From positions 69,457 through 133,456 of the forward strand of contig CBDIHP010000027.1 of the NCBI GenBank assembly GCA_965279195.1: a stretch of DNA of 64,000 nt, read 5' to 3'. Below are positions 1 to 8,674 of the stretch, piece after piece. Position 1 is the stretch's first letter; every line of letters starts with the position of its first letter. The notes beneath the pieces are model-generated. The model was given only the letters and a program-made list of their open reading frames with translations. It was not told the DNA's origin and searched no databases. A program made the translations under genes and the position numbers. Source of the DNA: CBDIHP01 sp965279195. GTDB taxonomy: Bacteria; Planctomycetota; Planctomycetia; Isosphaerales; Isosphaeraceae.

Positions 1-171
1 TCCGGCGCCCGGATGGAACTGGCCTTCCCGCCGGCAGACGAGCCGCATTACAAATCGCTCGTGCAGAGGATCCGAACCCAACTCGGCTGGCCGATCCGTC
101 GAATCCGGGGCCCGGAAGAATTCTCGTGGGCCGATGTCGCGATCGATCCGGAGCCCGAAGGCATCCGGTGA
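1..171 (+). CDS. C-terminal fragment of an unidentified protein
   Basis: An open frame enters from the left edge of the window and stops at a TGA at 169-171, giving 56 residues that end ...DVAIDPEPEGIR. The segment contains a basic, Trp-containing stretch (RTQLGWPIRRIRG) followed by an acidic tail. I do not recognise the family, and the start lies outside the window. The frame has planctomycete-like codon use, so it is probably the real end of a gene rather than a chance frame. Its stop is 80 bp from the stop of the convergent, broken gene at 251-1065. Function unknown. Confidence 0.45.
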   Translation, partial: SGARMELAFPPADEPHYKSLVQRIRTQLGWPIRRIRGPEEFSWADVAIDPEPEGIR

Positions 172-250
172 GTTCATGGGCGTTCAGGTGGCGACGAACG
201 CGTTGCGTGCACCGGAGTCCGCTTGATGAGGGCGGAACCTCTACCGATCT

Positions 251-1065
251 CTACGAGATGATTCTATCGCACGAGCTTGATGATAAATCGGTTGACATGC
301 CAGTGAAGTTTGCGATGTTCAGAACCAGGCTGGCATCCAGGTCCAGCTTCTCCTCCATTCCGATCGCATTCTTGGCCGCACGTGCCGTCAGCTTGATGCA
401 CGGCTCGATGCTCTTCTTGACCAGCGTCTTGTCGCCTGCCGAGATTCCTCGGATCGCGTCCAGGAGGAGTCGGGGCTTCCTGGCTCGACACCGTCGGATG
501 AGGTCCTCGAAATCGGCCGCGCAAGGTGAAGACGACCGAGCACAATCGACCCGGCGAGGACACGCCACGCCATGTCCGGGGGGCCGAAGTCGATCTCTCG
601 CTGGGGGAGATCGTCGTCGGGATATGCGGCAATCCGTCGCATCGAGTCACGGTCGTCCAGGATCAGGGCCCAGAGGAGGCCGTCGCGGAAGTACTGCATC
701 CACTGGAAGTTCTTCCGGCACCAGTCGCGATTCACGACGAAGGATCGCTTGTAACCCCCTTCGGATTGAGAACGATCGTCGACCCAGCGGGTCACGAGAT
801 ACGAATCCACCCAATCCCCGAAGAGGTAGTCGTTGATGGAACGGATCAGTTCCCTGGCGTGTTCGAGTGATTCCCGCCTCGACTCGAGAATGTGGTAGCC
901 GATCACGACCTGCGTGATCAGCATGATGCGGATTTCCTTGTGGAGCTTGATTTCGACTCCCTCCTCCACCTCGTGGTGCTTCGAAAGCGAAGTGAGCCGC
1001 TTGTCGAGAGCGATGTCGGAGTCGAGATCCAATCCCAGGCGTTGGTAGAGCGGTATGTTCGTCAT
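251..1065 (-). pseudogene. Frameshifted helical protein of unknown family
   Basis: Two minus-strand frames together make one protein of about 270 residues. The 5' part (from ATG at 1063-1065, MTNIPLYQRLG) reads normally through a Trp/Tyr-rich helical region (FGDWVDSYLVTRWVDD; FQWMQYFRDGLLWALI) to roughly 520. The 3' part continues in another frame as ADFEDLIRRCRARKPRLLLD to a stop at 251-253. Joining them needs a one-base change near 510-525, so this is either a decayed gene or an assembly error. The protein has no signal peptide or enzymatic motif. Its size, predicted helices and aromatic content recall small cytosolic immunity proteins of polymorphic toxin systems, but I cannot name a family and this is a weak inference. 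The gene's 5' end lies about 90 bp from a REP element. Confidence 0.5.
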
Positions 1066-1158
1066 CGGATAGGGACGGGAGTCGTTGTCGAATGGCGGCT
1101 CGGGAGGCAGTCGCATCGGAGCTCAATCGATTTGGGAATCGAGTCCATGTGCGTCCAT

Positions 1159-1275
1159 GCAGGGACATACAACGCATCCGGGTCGTCTGGCCCCCTCTCC
1201 GAGAGAATCCTAGGTCCGCTTCGGCCGGGCGTCAAATCCCGGCCCGGCCGACCCGGATGCGTTGCATGTCCCTGC
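1159..1275. repeat. REP-pair element (MITE-like) carrying RAYT leader sequence
   Basis: Arms of 27 bp at 1159-1185 and 1249-1275 are inverted repeats matching at 26 of 27 positions, and each contains the REP core GGGACATGCAACGCATCC (ATAC instead of ATGC in the left arm). The spacer at 1191-1240, read on the minus strand, matches 46 of 50 positions of the leader just upstream of the transposase gene at 3591-3640. The element therefore looks like a non-autonomous derivative of the nearby RAYT locus. It also has a small inner palindrome around GCCGGGC...GCCCGGC near 1223-1247. Confidence 0.8.
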
Positions 1276-1545
1276 GTTGCCCCCCGTTATACCATCTCTC
1301 CCGAGCGCCCACGAATCGTGGGGAAGTTCACACGAGCCTCGGTATGCCGTCGCACCCGGTGAGGTTGCAGGGGAGGCTGAAGCCGTTCCCGATGTGACGC
1401 TATTTCGGCGGTCCGGCGGCGGGACAATAGGTAGCCTTTTTGTGTTTCTCGCACCGCGGCGTGGACTCAGTAGAGAAGTTGTCGTAAAAAAGAGGCCACT
1501 AGAGACGAGACCGATCCGAATCGCGGTCTTGTGGGTCGAAGTCTT

Positions 1546-3441
1546 ATGAGTCAATGGCGTTTAAGCATGATACCTTTTCAAAAATTTAATACAAGAAAGA
1601 TTGGTGGAATCATGGCATCGTTGGCTTCGCTACAAGTGCAATCGATCACGCTCATTCTGCTTCGCCTTGTTTTTCTCACAAGTCTGTTAATTGTGATTAT
1701 ATGGTCAATTCGGGGAATCGTTTGGCTTGTCTGGTCTCCTTCTAAACAAGAGAACACGATCCAAGTCCAGGCCTTCGACCTGGTCAAAGGTACCGAGGTC
1801 CGCAAGGGCCAAGGCGATGTCGTGGCGAAAATACTGTCCGCAAAGATGCGCCGAGTTATAGGAATTCTCAGTACCGATCTGAGCCGGTACGCGCCAACTC
1901 AACCCGTCCTTCTCGAAAGCGCCACCCCCAAAGTCGTTCAGCTCGCCCCCGACGTTTCAACTCGTTTCGACGTTGAAATCAAAGCCTTCGATTTCGATGT
2001 CGCTGGCGTCGTGAACTACCTTTCTGACCGGCTCAGTACCGGACCAGTTATCCACGGGGAGGCGACCATTACCGACAAAGGAATCGAGGTCATAGCCGTC
2101 TTCCGGGACGAATCCGCCAACTCCAATGTGGTGTCCTCCTGGACAGGTCGGTCGAGCGGTAGCCTTGACGAAGCACTCGAAGACCTCGCTCATCAGATCG
2201 TTTCGGGCCTTCACCGTGATACTGATCCCCAGATCTCCGTACTTTCCACTTCACAATTCAAGAGGTATGTCTCGGCCCTCGAAGCTTACCAAGTCTATAT
2301 CCGGAATAAGGGGTCTGAACGTTCCGGCGCGCTCGACCAGCGATTACGCGAGGCTGCCGAATTGCTTCGTCCGATCGCAGACGAATCGCCCTCCGGTCGA
2401 GTGTGCTCCTATCTCGCCAGTATATACACCCTCCTCAACCAGCCTGTCGAGGCAAAGAAGTTCCTGGTGAAGGCGGTCGGTTTGAATCCAAACGATCGAT
2501 ACGCTTCAGGAGCATTGGTCAGGATCATGGGAGTACTCGTCGCGCAGCCTAAACCGGCCGTCGAGTTCACTGATGTAAAATCGTTGACTAATCAGCCTGC
2601 CTTTGCGATCACTCACATTAAGGAAGCGATCGCCAATGCCGGCAAGATGCAATCGATCAAAGTTGCTGTGATATCCACAGGGGTTTCATTACCAGAACCC
2701 TATCGTGACCGCGTTCTACCAGGCTACAACTTCGTTCAAGACGATCGCGACACTCAGGACGAGAACGGTCATGGCACGTCAGTTTCGATACTCGTCGCGT
2801 TAATTGCCCCAAAAGCTCAAATTCTGCCAGTCAAGGTTCTCGACGCCGGGGGTACTGGAGATGTGATAAACATAATCAAAGGCATTGATTATGCGATCGA
2901 ACAAGGAGCTCGGATTGTCATTCTGCCTCTTCGGTGGCCTGAAAACGATCCCGATCTTGACGAGACTCTAAGAAGAGCGCGTCAGGCGAGAGTTCTCCCT
3001 GTGGTCGCCGCGGGTAATGATCCCGAAATTCGCAGCGGACTCACCTATTCTGCAGACTCCCTCGTGGTCGCGGCAACCAACGACCTTGATGAATTAACCA
3101 CTTACACCAGTCGCGGGAACTGGGTTTCTCTGGCCGCACCAGGTGACGAAATCTTAGTTATTGATCAGCATAACTATCCCAATAAACAATCCGGAACAAG
3201 CTTCTCGTGTACGATTGTAGCCGGAATCGCCGCTTTGGTCTGGTCTAGCCGCCCCGAGCTCACTGACCGTGAATTGGAAACCATCCTCAAGAGCACCGCG
3301 CGGGATATCTCGGGCGAACACCCCAATACCAAGGGTAATGTTGGTGCTGGCGTCATCGACGCACTTGCCGCCGTCAAAAAAGCTAGGGAGTTCCGTCGGA
3401 TGGATCGAAAGACCCAAGTCCGTGCCAAGGACGGTTCCTGA
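1546..3441 (+). CDS. Membrane-anchored subtilisin-like (S8) protein with altered catalytic triad
   Basis: 631 residues from the ATG at 1546; a GTG at 1531 and an ATG at 1567 are alternative starts. A long hydrophobic segment at about residues 34-63 should anchor it in the membrane. Next comes a beta-rich region of about 150 residues, a short TPR-like helical part (about 240-330) and a C-terminal subtilase domain (about 370-615). His409 (NGHGTS), oxyanion Asn491 (AAGN) and Ser552 (SGTSFS) are present, but the catalytic Asp position reads Ser377 (VAVISTGV where the family has VAVIDTGV). The protein may thus be an inactive subtilase or rely on another residue. GC is visibly lower than in the neighbours and codon use is mixed, which suggests transfer. 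REP repeats lie on both sides (1159-1275 and 3492-3584). Function unknown; a sensor, or an effector in a conflict system, is possible. Confidence 0.85.
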   Translation: MSQWRLSMIPFQKFNTRKIGGIMASLASLQVQSITLILLRLVFLTSLLIVIIWSIRGIVWLVWSPSKQENTIQVQAFDLVKGTEVRKGQGDVVAKILSAKMRRVIGILSTDLSRYAPTQPVLLESATPKVVQLAPDVSTRFDVEIKAFDFDVAGVVNYLSDRLSTGPVIHGEATITDKGIEVIAVFRDESANSNVVSSWTGRSSGSLDEALEDLAHQIVSGLHRDTDPQISVLSTSQFKRYVSALEAYQVYIRNKGSERSGALDQRLREAAELLRPIADESPSGRVCSYLASIYTLLNQPVEAKKFLVKAVGLNPNDRYASGALVRIMGVLVAQPKPAVEFTDVKSLTNQPAFAITHIKEAIANAGKMQSIKVAVISTGVSLPEPYRDRVLPGYNFVQDDRDTQDENGHGTSVSILVALIAPKAQILPVKVLDAGGTGDVINIIKGIDYAIEQGARIVILPLRWPENDPDLDETLRRARQARVLPVVAAGNDPEIRSGLTYSADSLVVAATNDLDELTTYTSRGNWVSLAAPGDEILVIDQHNYPNKQSGTSFSCTIVAGIAALVWSSRPELTDRELETILKSTARDISGEHPNTKGNVGAGVIDALAAVKKAREFRRMDRKTQVRAKDGS

Positions 3442-3491
3442 AAGTGAGCGGCATGTGAGGTGGTCCACGACCGCCGCCAATGCACGGCTTG

Positions 3492-3584
3492 GGCAACGCG
3501 GGGACATGCAACGCATCCGGGGCAACGCGGGGACATGCAACGCATCCGGGGGGGAGCAACGCGGGGACATGCAACGTATCCGGG
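3492..3584 (+). repeat. Three REP units upstream of the RAYT gene
   Basis: Three direct copies with core CAACGCGGGGACATGCAA followed by CG(C/T)ATCCGG lie at 3492-3520, 3521-3549 and 3555-3584. The first two are adjacent 29-bp units; the third has one substitution (CGTATCC) and leads into the transposase leader. The same core occurs at 1159, 1249, 54736, 54824, 55003, 57299 and 57389. Location directly beside a RAYT gene is the classic arrangement of REP sequences. Confidence 0.85.
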
Positions 3585-3590
3585 TCGTTC

Positions 3591-3640
3591 GGGATTTGAC
3601 GCCCGGCCGAACCTGACCTAGGGTTCTCCCGGAGAGGGGG
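3591..3640 (+). other. RAYT leader segment shared with the 1.2-kb element
   Basis: These 50 bp between the last REP unit and the transposase start match the spacer of the element at 1159-1275 (opposite orientation) at 46 of 50 positions. The segment ends in GGAGAGGGGG, about 8 nt before the ATG at 3649, and that may serve as ribosome binding site. Retention of this stretch in a non-coding copy suggests that it carries a recognition structure for the transposase. Confidence 0.65.
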
Positions 3641-3648
3641 ACCCGACG

Positions 3649-4689
3649 ATGACGATGCCGCGATCGAAGCTGGTGGATCCCGAACTCACGCGAGTCTATC
3701 ACTGCGTCTCGCGGTGCGTCCGCAAGGCCTTCCTCATCCGAGGCGAGGACGGTCAGGAGGTCGACTACGCGCGCTGGCTTGAGGGGCGGCTCCGGGAGCT
3801 GAGCGAGGCCTTCGCGATCTCGGTGATCGGCTACGCGGTGATGAGCAATCACCTCCACGTCCTCGTGCGCCTTGACCCAGACCGGGCGAGGGCCTGGTCG
3901 GCCGAGGAGGTCGCCAAGCGCTGGGCCCGCTTCTACCCGCCGCGAGATGCCCGACGCAATGCCTTGGCGGTCACGCCCGAGTGGCTCTCCGAACGCGCCA
4001 GCGATCCGGCATGGATCGAACATATGCGCGGCCGGCTGCAAAGCCTGTCGTGGTTCATGAAGCTGCTCAAGGAACCCCTGGCGCGGATGGCCAACGCCGT
4101 TGATGACGTCAAGGGCCACTTCTTCGAGGGCCGATTCCGCTCGGTGGCGGTGCTGGACGAGGCCGCCATGCTGGGCGTCGCCGCCTACGTCGACCTCAAC
4201 CCGCTGGCCGCCGGGCTGGCCGAGACGCCCGAGACGAGCGAACATGCGTCGATCAAGGAACGCGTCGACCACGTCGCCACCTCCGGCCTGGCTGCCGACC
4301 TGCCGGCCTCGCAGCGCGGGGACGCCGCCGCCATCGCCCGCCTCGGCCGCGCCGAGCAGTCGCACTGGCTCTGCCCGATCGACGACCGTCGCGACCGCGG
4401 CGAGCCGCGCGAGGGCCTCTTCCCGGGCGTGCCGATGTCGAGCTACCTCCTCTTCGTCGACCACGCCGCGCGCCGGCTACGCCCCGGCAAGTCCAGCCTG
4501 CCCGCAACGCTCGCCGACATCTTCACCCGCCTCAACGTCGATCCCGACCGCCTCACCGGCCTGATCGAGACCCTCCGCACCGGCCGCCCGATCGGCCGCG
4601 TCCTCGCCACCACCCGCGAACGCCTCCGCGAAGCCGCCCGCCACCTCGCCCGCCGCCACCTCGTCAACCTCACCGCCCGCCTGGCCTGA
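3649..4689 (+). CDS. REP-associated (IS200/IS605-like, Y1_Tnp) transposase
   Basis: 346 residues; ATG at 3649 with a second in-frame ATG at 3655. The Y1_Tnp fold is recognised from the N-terminal YHCVSRCVRKAF strand, the HUH motif NHLHVLV (His68, His70) and the later conserved block GHFFEGRFRSVAVLDE...YVDLNPLAAGLAE. It is longer than classical RAYTs (about 150-220 residues) and resembles the large transposases common in Planctomycetes. In the helix before GHFFEGRF, where single-domain RAYTs place the nucleophilic Tyr, the sequence is KEPLARMANA with no Tyr, so the nucleophile is not evident. RAYTs act as single-strand endonucleases on REP hairpins, and here three REP units lie directly upstream. 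No second transposase gene or IS end is visible; it is probably a domesticated single-copy gene. Confidence 0.85.
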   Translation: MTMPRSKLVDPELTRVYHCVSRCVRKAFLIRGEDGQEVDYARWLEGRLRELSEAFAISVIGYAVMSNHLHVLVRLDPDRARAWSAEEVAKRWARFYPPRDARRNALAVTPEWLSERASDPAWIEHMRGRLQSLSWFMKLLKEPLARMANAVDDVKGHFFEGRFRSVAVLDEAAMLGVAAYVDLNPLAAGLAETPETSEHASIKERVDHVATSGLAADLPASQRGDAAAIARLGRAEQSHWLCPIDDRRDRGEPREGLFPGVPMSSYLLFVDHAARRLRPGKSSLPATLADIFTRLNVDPDRLTGLIETLRTGRPIGRVLATTRERLREAARHLARRHLVNLTARLA

Positions 4690-5290
4690 TCCTTCCTCCA
4701 TCGCTTCCGGTCGCTCACGCCCGCCAGGAATCCAGCCCGACCGCGATGCTTCGCCTCCGGATCGATTGCTGGAACGGACACATCGTCTTCTATCTGATTT
4801 GGTGGACCGGAAATTCACTTTCGATCCAGGTGTGGCATCGTAAACCAATGGCTTCTATTCGGTTGGAGAATTCGGGGCTGCTCGCATCGGTGTCACTGAA
4901 TGGTAAATTCTGGGGGCCTGGGTAGATTGTGTCGAATTTTATGGGTTCGACCGACGTCTAGTTTACGGAGATCCCGTTGCCTCGACGAGGCTGTGGCTCT
5001 TTGGCAATTTGGGCTGGTTTAGGGTGGTTTGGGATTTTTGTTCTGTAAGTAGAATTGGGTAAGAGGTTTGCGGTGAATTGGGTTCGTTTCGCAGAATGGT
5101 TTTTCGCGGTTTTTGGGATGAGGTTGGGCTTGGGAGGGGGCGGGCGCGTCGCGGTTATGAGGGGGATTGCGATTGGGAGGGGGGAGGACCGTGCGCGGGG
5201 GATGGGGATGCGTCCGTCCGCGCGATCTGTTCCGGGCCCCCGGCGGACGGATTTGAAGCCACTCGAAGTTGCACCACGGAAGGTCTCGCC
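4690..5290. other. Gene-free interval before the 5.3-kb surface protein
   Basis: About 600 bp with no credible coding frame. The middle (4780-5060) is AT-richer than the surroundings and probably holds the promoter of the next gene; 5100-5200 is a G-rich, T/G-skewed leader. GGAAGG at about 5278-5283 is a likely ribosome binding site for the ATG at 5291. Open frames starting earlier in this region lack coding character. Confidence 0.5.
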
Positions 5291-8200
5291 ATGCGTCATT
5301 CTCGCCCCGAAACGGGTCGTCGTGTTTCGATTTCCCAGCGTCGCCGCAGCCGGGCGGTTTCGCCCAGGGCGGAGATGCTGGAGGCGAAGCAGCTCCTGAC
5401 CGTCTCGGCCGACTGGTTCGGGATCGATAATGTGGACGTCGTCGGTTCCTCGACGACCCAGGTCGCGCCCGATGGTCAGAGGGATTTGCACGTCAAGCTG
5501 GTGGGGCTGCCGAACCTCCGGATCGCGACGATCGATTACTACGACACGTTCGACCCGGGCAACTCGGCCTTCCAGTTCCGCGAGCCGGGGGCGGGGGCGG
5601 TCGCGACCGTCCGGTCCAACCTGCCGAACATCGCGCTGGGGCGGGCGGGCAACGGCGGGGCGTCGGGGCCGTATTCGGACACGGCGGATCTGTATATTCC
5701 GTATCAGAAGGACGTCCGGAACTCCTGGTCGGGCGTGACGTTGACGTTCTGGGACGGGTCGAAGGCGAGCGTGTCGCTCGCGGGGCTGACGTTCCAGCCG
5801 AACGGGCCGGCGGATCAGGCGACCTACACCCAGATCGCCCCCGACGGCAGCGACCTGGTGTCGTTCGCCGGCGGCGGGGCGTCGGGCACGGACGGGGCGC
5901 AGGATGTCCACCTGAAGCTCGACAACCTGCCGAACGACCGGATCGGCCAGGTCGAGGTGATCTATGACCGGGGCGACGGGGCGCCGGCGGGCAAGTTCGA
6001 CCGGTATGTCTACACGAAGTCGGGGTTCTCGGGCGACGCCTCGGGTCCGGCGGGTTCGCTGGCGTTCATGCGTGCGGGGAATGACGTGTCGGGGGCGGCG
6101 CTCTCCAGCACGGCCGACCTCTATCTGCCCGCCCCCAGCAAGGCGAACCAGAACATCACCGTCCGGATCAGCTACACGAGCGGGGTGAAGACCACCCGTT
6201 CGTTCTACCGCGACGGCCTGATCGCCTCGGCCGCCCCGATCGCGGCGACCTCCAAGGGCCAGGTGCTCTACGACGTGGCGACCGTCGGGGCGTCGCAGAA
6301 GGCCGACGGGTTGCAGGACAACCGGTTCACGGTCGACAACCTCGGCAACAAGGCGGTCGCCAAGATCGACCTGTTCGACGACCGCTCGGCGACGATCCCG
6401 GCGTATGAGTATGTGAACACTGCCTCGATCGGGAGCCTGCCGACCTACCCGCTGGCCAACGGCATCGTCGGCCGGGTGTTCGGCCTCCAGACGACCACGC
6501 CGGGCGTCAGCACGATCACGGCCGACGCCTACTTCCAGCTCGACGGCGCCATCGCCTCGGGCAGCACCCGGACCTACCGGGCGGTCGTGACCTACGCCGA
6601 CGGGACGACGGCCTCGACCCTGATGCCGGTCGCGCCGACGGAGTTCGGCAAGCGGATGTCGACCGAGACCGCGGCCTCGCTGGGCCAGGACGGGAGCGAC
6701 TCCGCCAACGGCACCACGAAGACCGGGGCCGACGGCATCCGCGACCAGCACGTCAAGCTCTCGGGCCTGCTGGGGCTGTCGATCTCGAAGATCGACGTTT
6801 ACGTGGGCAACGCGGCCTCGCCGTCGGCACAGTTCCTGGAGCCCGGCTTCAACCAGGGGACGACCGCCACCCTGCCCGCCGTGGCCCTGGGGCGGACCGG
6901 GAATTCGGGCTCGGGGACGCTCTCGACGACGGCCGACCTGTACTTCCAGCTCAACGCGGCGCTCCAGAACGGCAGCGTGAAGGTGGTGGTGACGTACGTC
7001 GGCGGACTGTCCTCGACGCTGAGTCTCTCGGGCGTGACCAACGACCCGACCTATCCGACGGTCCCCGTCACGGTCACCAGCCTCGGCCAGGACGGCTCCG
7101 ACCAGGCGCAGTTCGACGACAAGCTCGGGTCGGACGGCTACGCGGACCTTCACCTGAAGCTCGGCAAGCTGCCGAACAAGGCGATCGCCAACGCGGTGAT
7201 CTACGACGCGACCGCGCTGGCGTCGGCGGGCAACGAGACGGACGCCTACCTGTATCAGTACACGCCGAAGCTGATGACGACGGACGTCTCGGGCGCGCTG
7301 ACCGGTCCTAACGCCGCGGCGATGGTGCTGCGGCGGTCGGCCGACGGGGGCTCGGCGGACGTCTACGTCCAGTGGGCCTATCCGGCGTCCACCAACTACA
7401 AGCTCCGGCTTGACTTCGTTGACGGCACGAAGGTCGTGACCGACCTGCCCTCGGTGACGGTCAGCTACATCGCCCGCGCGGTCCAGGGGGACTACAACGG
7501 CGACGGCAAGGCGGAGCTGGCGGCGTTCCTGCCGGCCAATGCCGGGTTCATCCGGCTCAACCTGACGAACAACAAGGGCGACATCACCAACTTCGGCCAG
7601 GCGGGACGCGACGTGCCGCTGTCGGTGGACTTCGACGGCGACGGCAAGACCGACATCGCGGTCTTCCGGCGCGACACGGCGCAGTGGTTCATCATGCAGT
7701 CGAGCCAGGGCCCCAGGGCCTTCGCGTTCGGCCAGGCGGGCCTGGACCAGCCGGTCGCGGCCGACTACGACGGCGACGGACTGGTCGACATCGCGGTCTT
7801 CCGGCCGAACTCGGCCCAGTGGTTCATCCAGGGGACCAAGGGCCAGGCGTTCGTCCCCTTCTTCGGCACCGGGACCTGGGACGTGCCCGTGCCGGGCGAC
7901 TACGACGGGCGCGGGATCACCCAGATCGCCACGTTCCGGACGACCACGGGCGAGTTCTTCATCAAGGCCCCGCTGGTCTCGGGCTCGAACTACTCGACCG
8001 AGAACCGGGTGGTGGACCTCCGCCAGTACAACCAGGTGCACGAGGCCACCGACATCCCGATCCCGGCCGACTACGACGGCGACACGGCCACGGACGTCGC
8101 GATCTACCGGCCGAGCACCGGGACGTTCGTGGTCCTGCCCAGTTCGACGAACATCCCGGTCGAGATCAAGATCCCCGGGCTGGCGACCAACCGCAACGAC

Positions 8201-8542
8201 GTGCCGGTGGTCCGCGACTACGACGGCGACGGCCGGGCGGACCTCGCCCTGTTCCGCCCCAGCACGGCGACGTTCACCATCCTCAATAGCACGACCTCGA
8301 AGGTCACGACCCAGGCGTTCGGGCCGGGCGGCCAGACGGTGGCGCTGGCGACCCGTTATGGGTATCGCCTGACGGCCCTCAACGGCCAGTACGCGGTCAA
8401 GAACGCGAGCGGGGCGGCGTACTCGGCGGCGGCGAAGCTGCAGTCGCCCGACGTGGTGATTGTGCCGCCGACATCGGCGGACCTGCAGCCGGCGCTCACC
8501 CCCAGGCGCCACCCCCGCCCGGTGCTCGCCTTCCACTATTGA
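5291..8542 (+). CDS. Large exported protein with N-terminal beta repeats and FG-GAP/VCBS-like repeats
   Basis: 1083 residues from the ATG at 5291, chosen because GGAAGG lies upstream and the protein then begins with a basic leader (MRHSRPETGRRVS) and the planctomycete LEPR-XLL-like motif MLEAKQLLTV. Residues about 50-720 contain four to five diverged repeats of about 120-150 residues built around LGQDGSD, a QHVKL-type strand, and STADLYFQL. Residues about 730-1015 carry five FG-GAP/VCBS-type blades with Asp-rich calcium loops (DYNGDGKAE, DFDGDGKTDIAVF, DYDGDGLVDIAVF). It is expected to be secreted or on the cell surface and to bind calcium; no enzymatic motif is visible. An upstream in-frame extension exists but has no leader features. 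The gene is probably monocistronic; the next gene starts 132 bp downstream. Confidence 0.85.
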   Translation: MRHSRPETGRRVSISQRRRSRAVSPRAEMLEAKQLLTVSADWFGIDNVDVVGSSTTQVAPDGQRDLHVKLVGLPNLRIATIDYYDTFDPGNSAFQFREPGAGAVATVRSNLPNIALGRAGNGGASGPYSDTADLYIPYQKDVRNSWSGVTLTFWDGSKASVSLAGLTFQPNGPADQATYTQIAPDGSDLVSFAGGGASGTDGAQDVHLKLDNLPNDRIGQVEVIYDRGDGAPAGKFDRYVYTKSGFSGDASGPAGSLAFMRAGNDVSGAALSSTADLYLPAPSKANQNITVRISYTSGVKTTRSFYRDGLIASAAPIAATSKGQVLYDVATVGASQKADGLQDNRFTVDNLGNKAVAKIDLFDDRSATIPAYEYVNTASIGSLPTYPLANGIVGRVFGLQTTTPGVSTITADAYFQLDGAIASGSTRTYRAVVTYADGTTASTLMPVAPTEFGKRMSTETAASLGQDGSDSANGTTKTGADGIRDQHVKLSGLLGLSISKIDVYVGNAASPSAQFLEPGFNQGTTATLPAVALGRTGNSGSGTLSTTADLYFQLNAALQNGSVKVVVTYVGGLSSTLSLSGVTNDPTYPTVPVTVTSLGQDGSDQAQFDDKLGSDGYADLHLKLGKLPNKAIANAVIYDATALASAGNETDAYLYQYTPKLMTTDVSGALTGPNAAAMVLRRSADGGSADVYVQWAYPASTNYKLRLDFVDGTKVVTDLPSVTVSYIARAVQGDYNGDGKAELAAFLPANAGFIRLNLTNNKGDITNFGQAGRDVPLSVDFDGDGKTDIAVFRRDTAQWFIMQSSQGPRAFAFGQAGLDQPVAADYDGDGLVDIAVFRPNSAQWFIQGTKGQAFVPFFGTGTWDVPVPGDYDGRGITQIATFRTTTGEFFIKAPLVSGSNYSTENRVVDLRQYNQVHEATDIPIPADYDGDTATDVAIYRPSTGTFVVLPSSTNIPVEIKIPGLATNRNDVPVVRDYDGDGRADLALFRPSTATFTILNSTTSKVTTQAFGPGGQTVALATRYGYRLTALNGQYAVKNASGAAYSAAAKLQSPDVVIVPPTSADLQPALTPRRHPRPVLAFHY

Positions 8543-8674
8543 TCCCATCCATGTCGTTTTCAGGCAGGGCGGCGGCGGCCGGGACCGCCGCCCGGGTTGA
8601 ACCGGGATGGGCCGCTGGCGTAGGATCATGGGCGATCGTGACGGATTGATGCGGCACACCCGGGAGTTTCGGAC

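Noticed and set aside
3174..3574. Short proteins with MRCMSPRCP or QRGDMQRIR peptides near several loci
   Set aside because: These peptides are conceptual translations of the REP core in different frames and recur wherever REP copies lie; they are not genes.
3492..3584. Possible CRISPR array
   Set aside because: The three 29-bp units are adjacent or nearly so and lack regular unique spacers, and no cas gene is present; the RAYT neighbour explains them as REP.
4100..4781. Arg/Ser/Thr-rich frames over the transposase 3' half
   Set aside because: Compositional shadows of the transposase in other frames; no ribosome binding site or domain.
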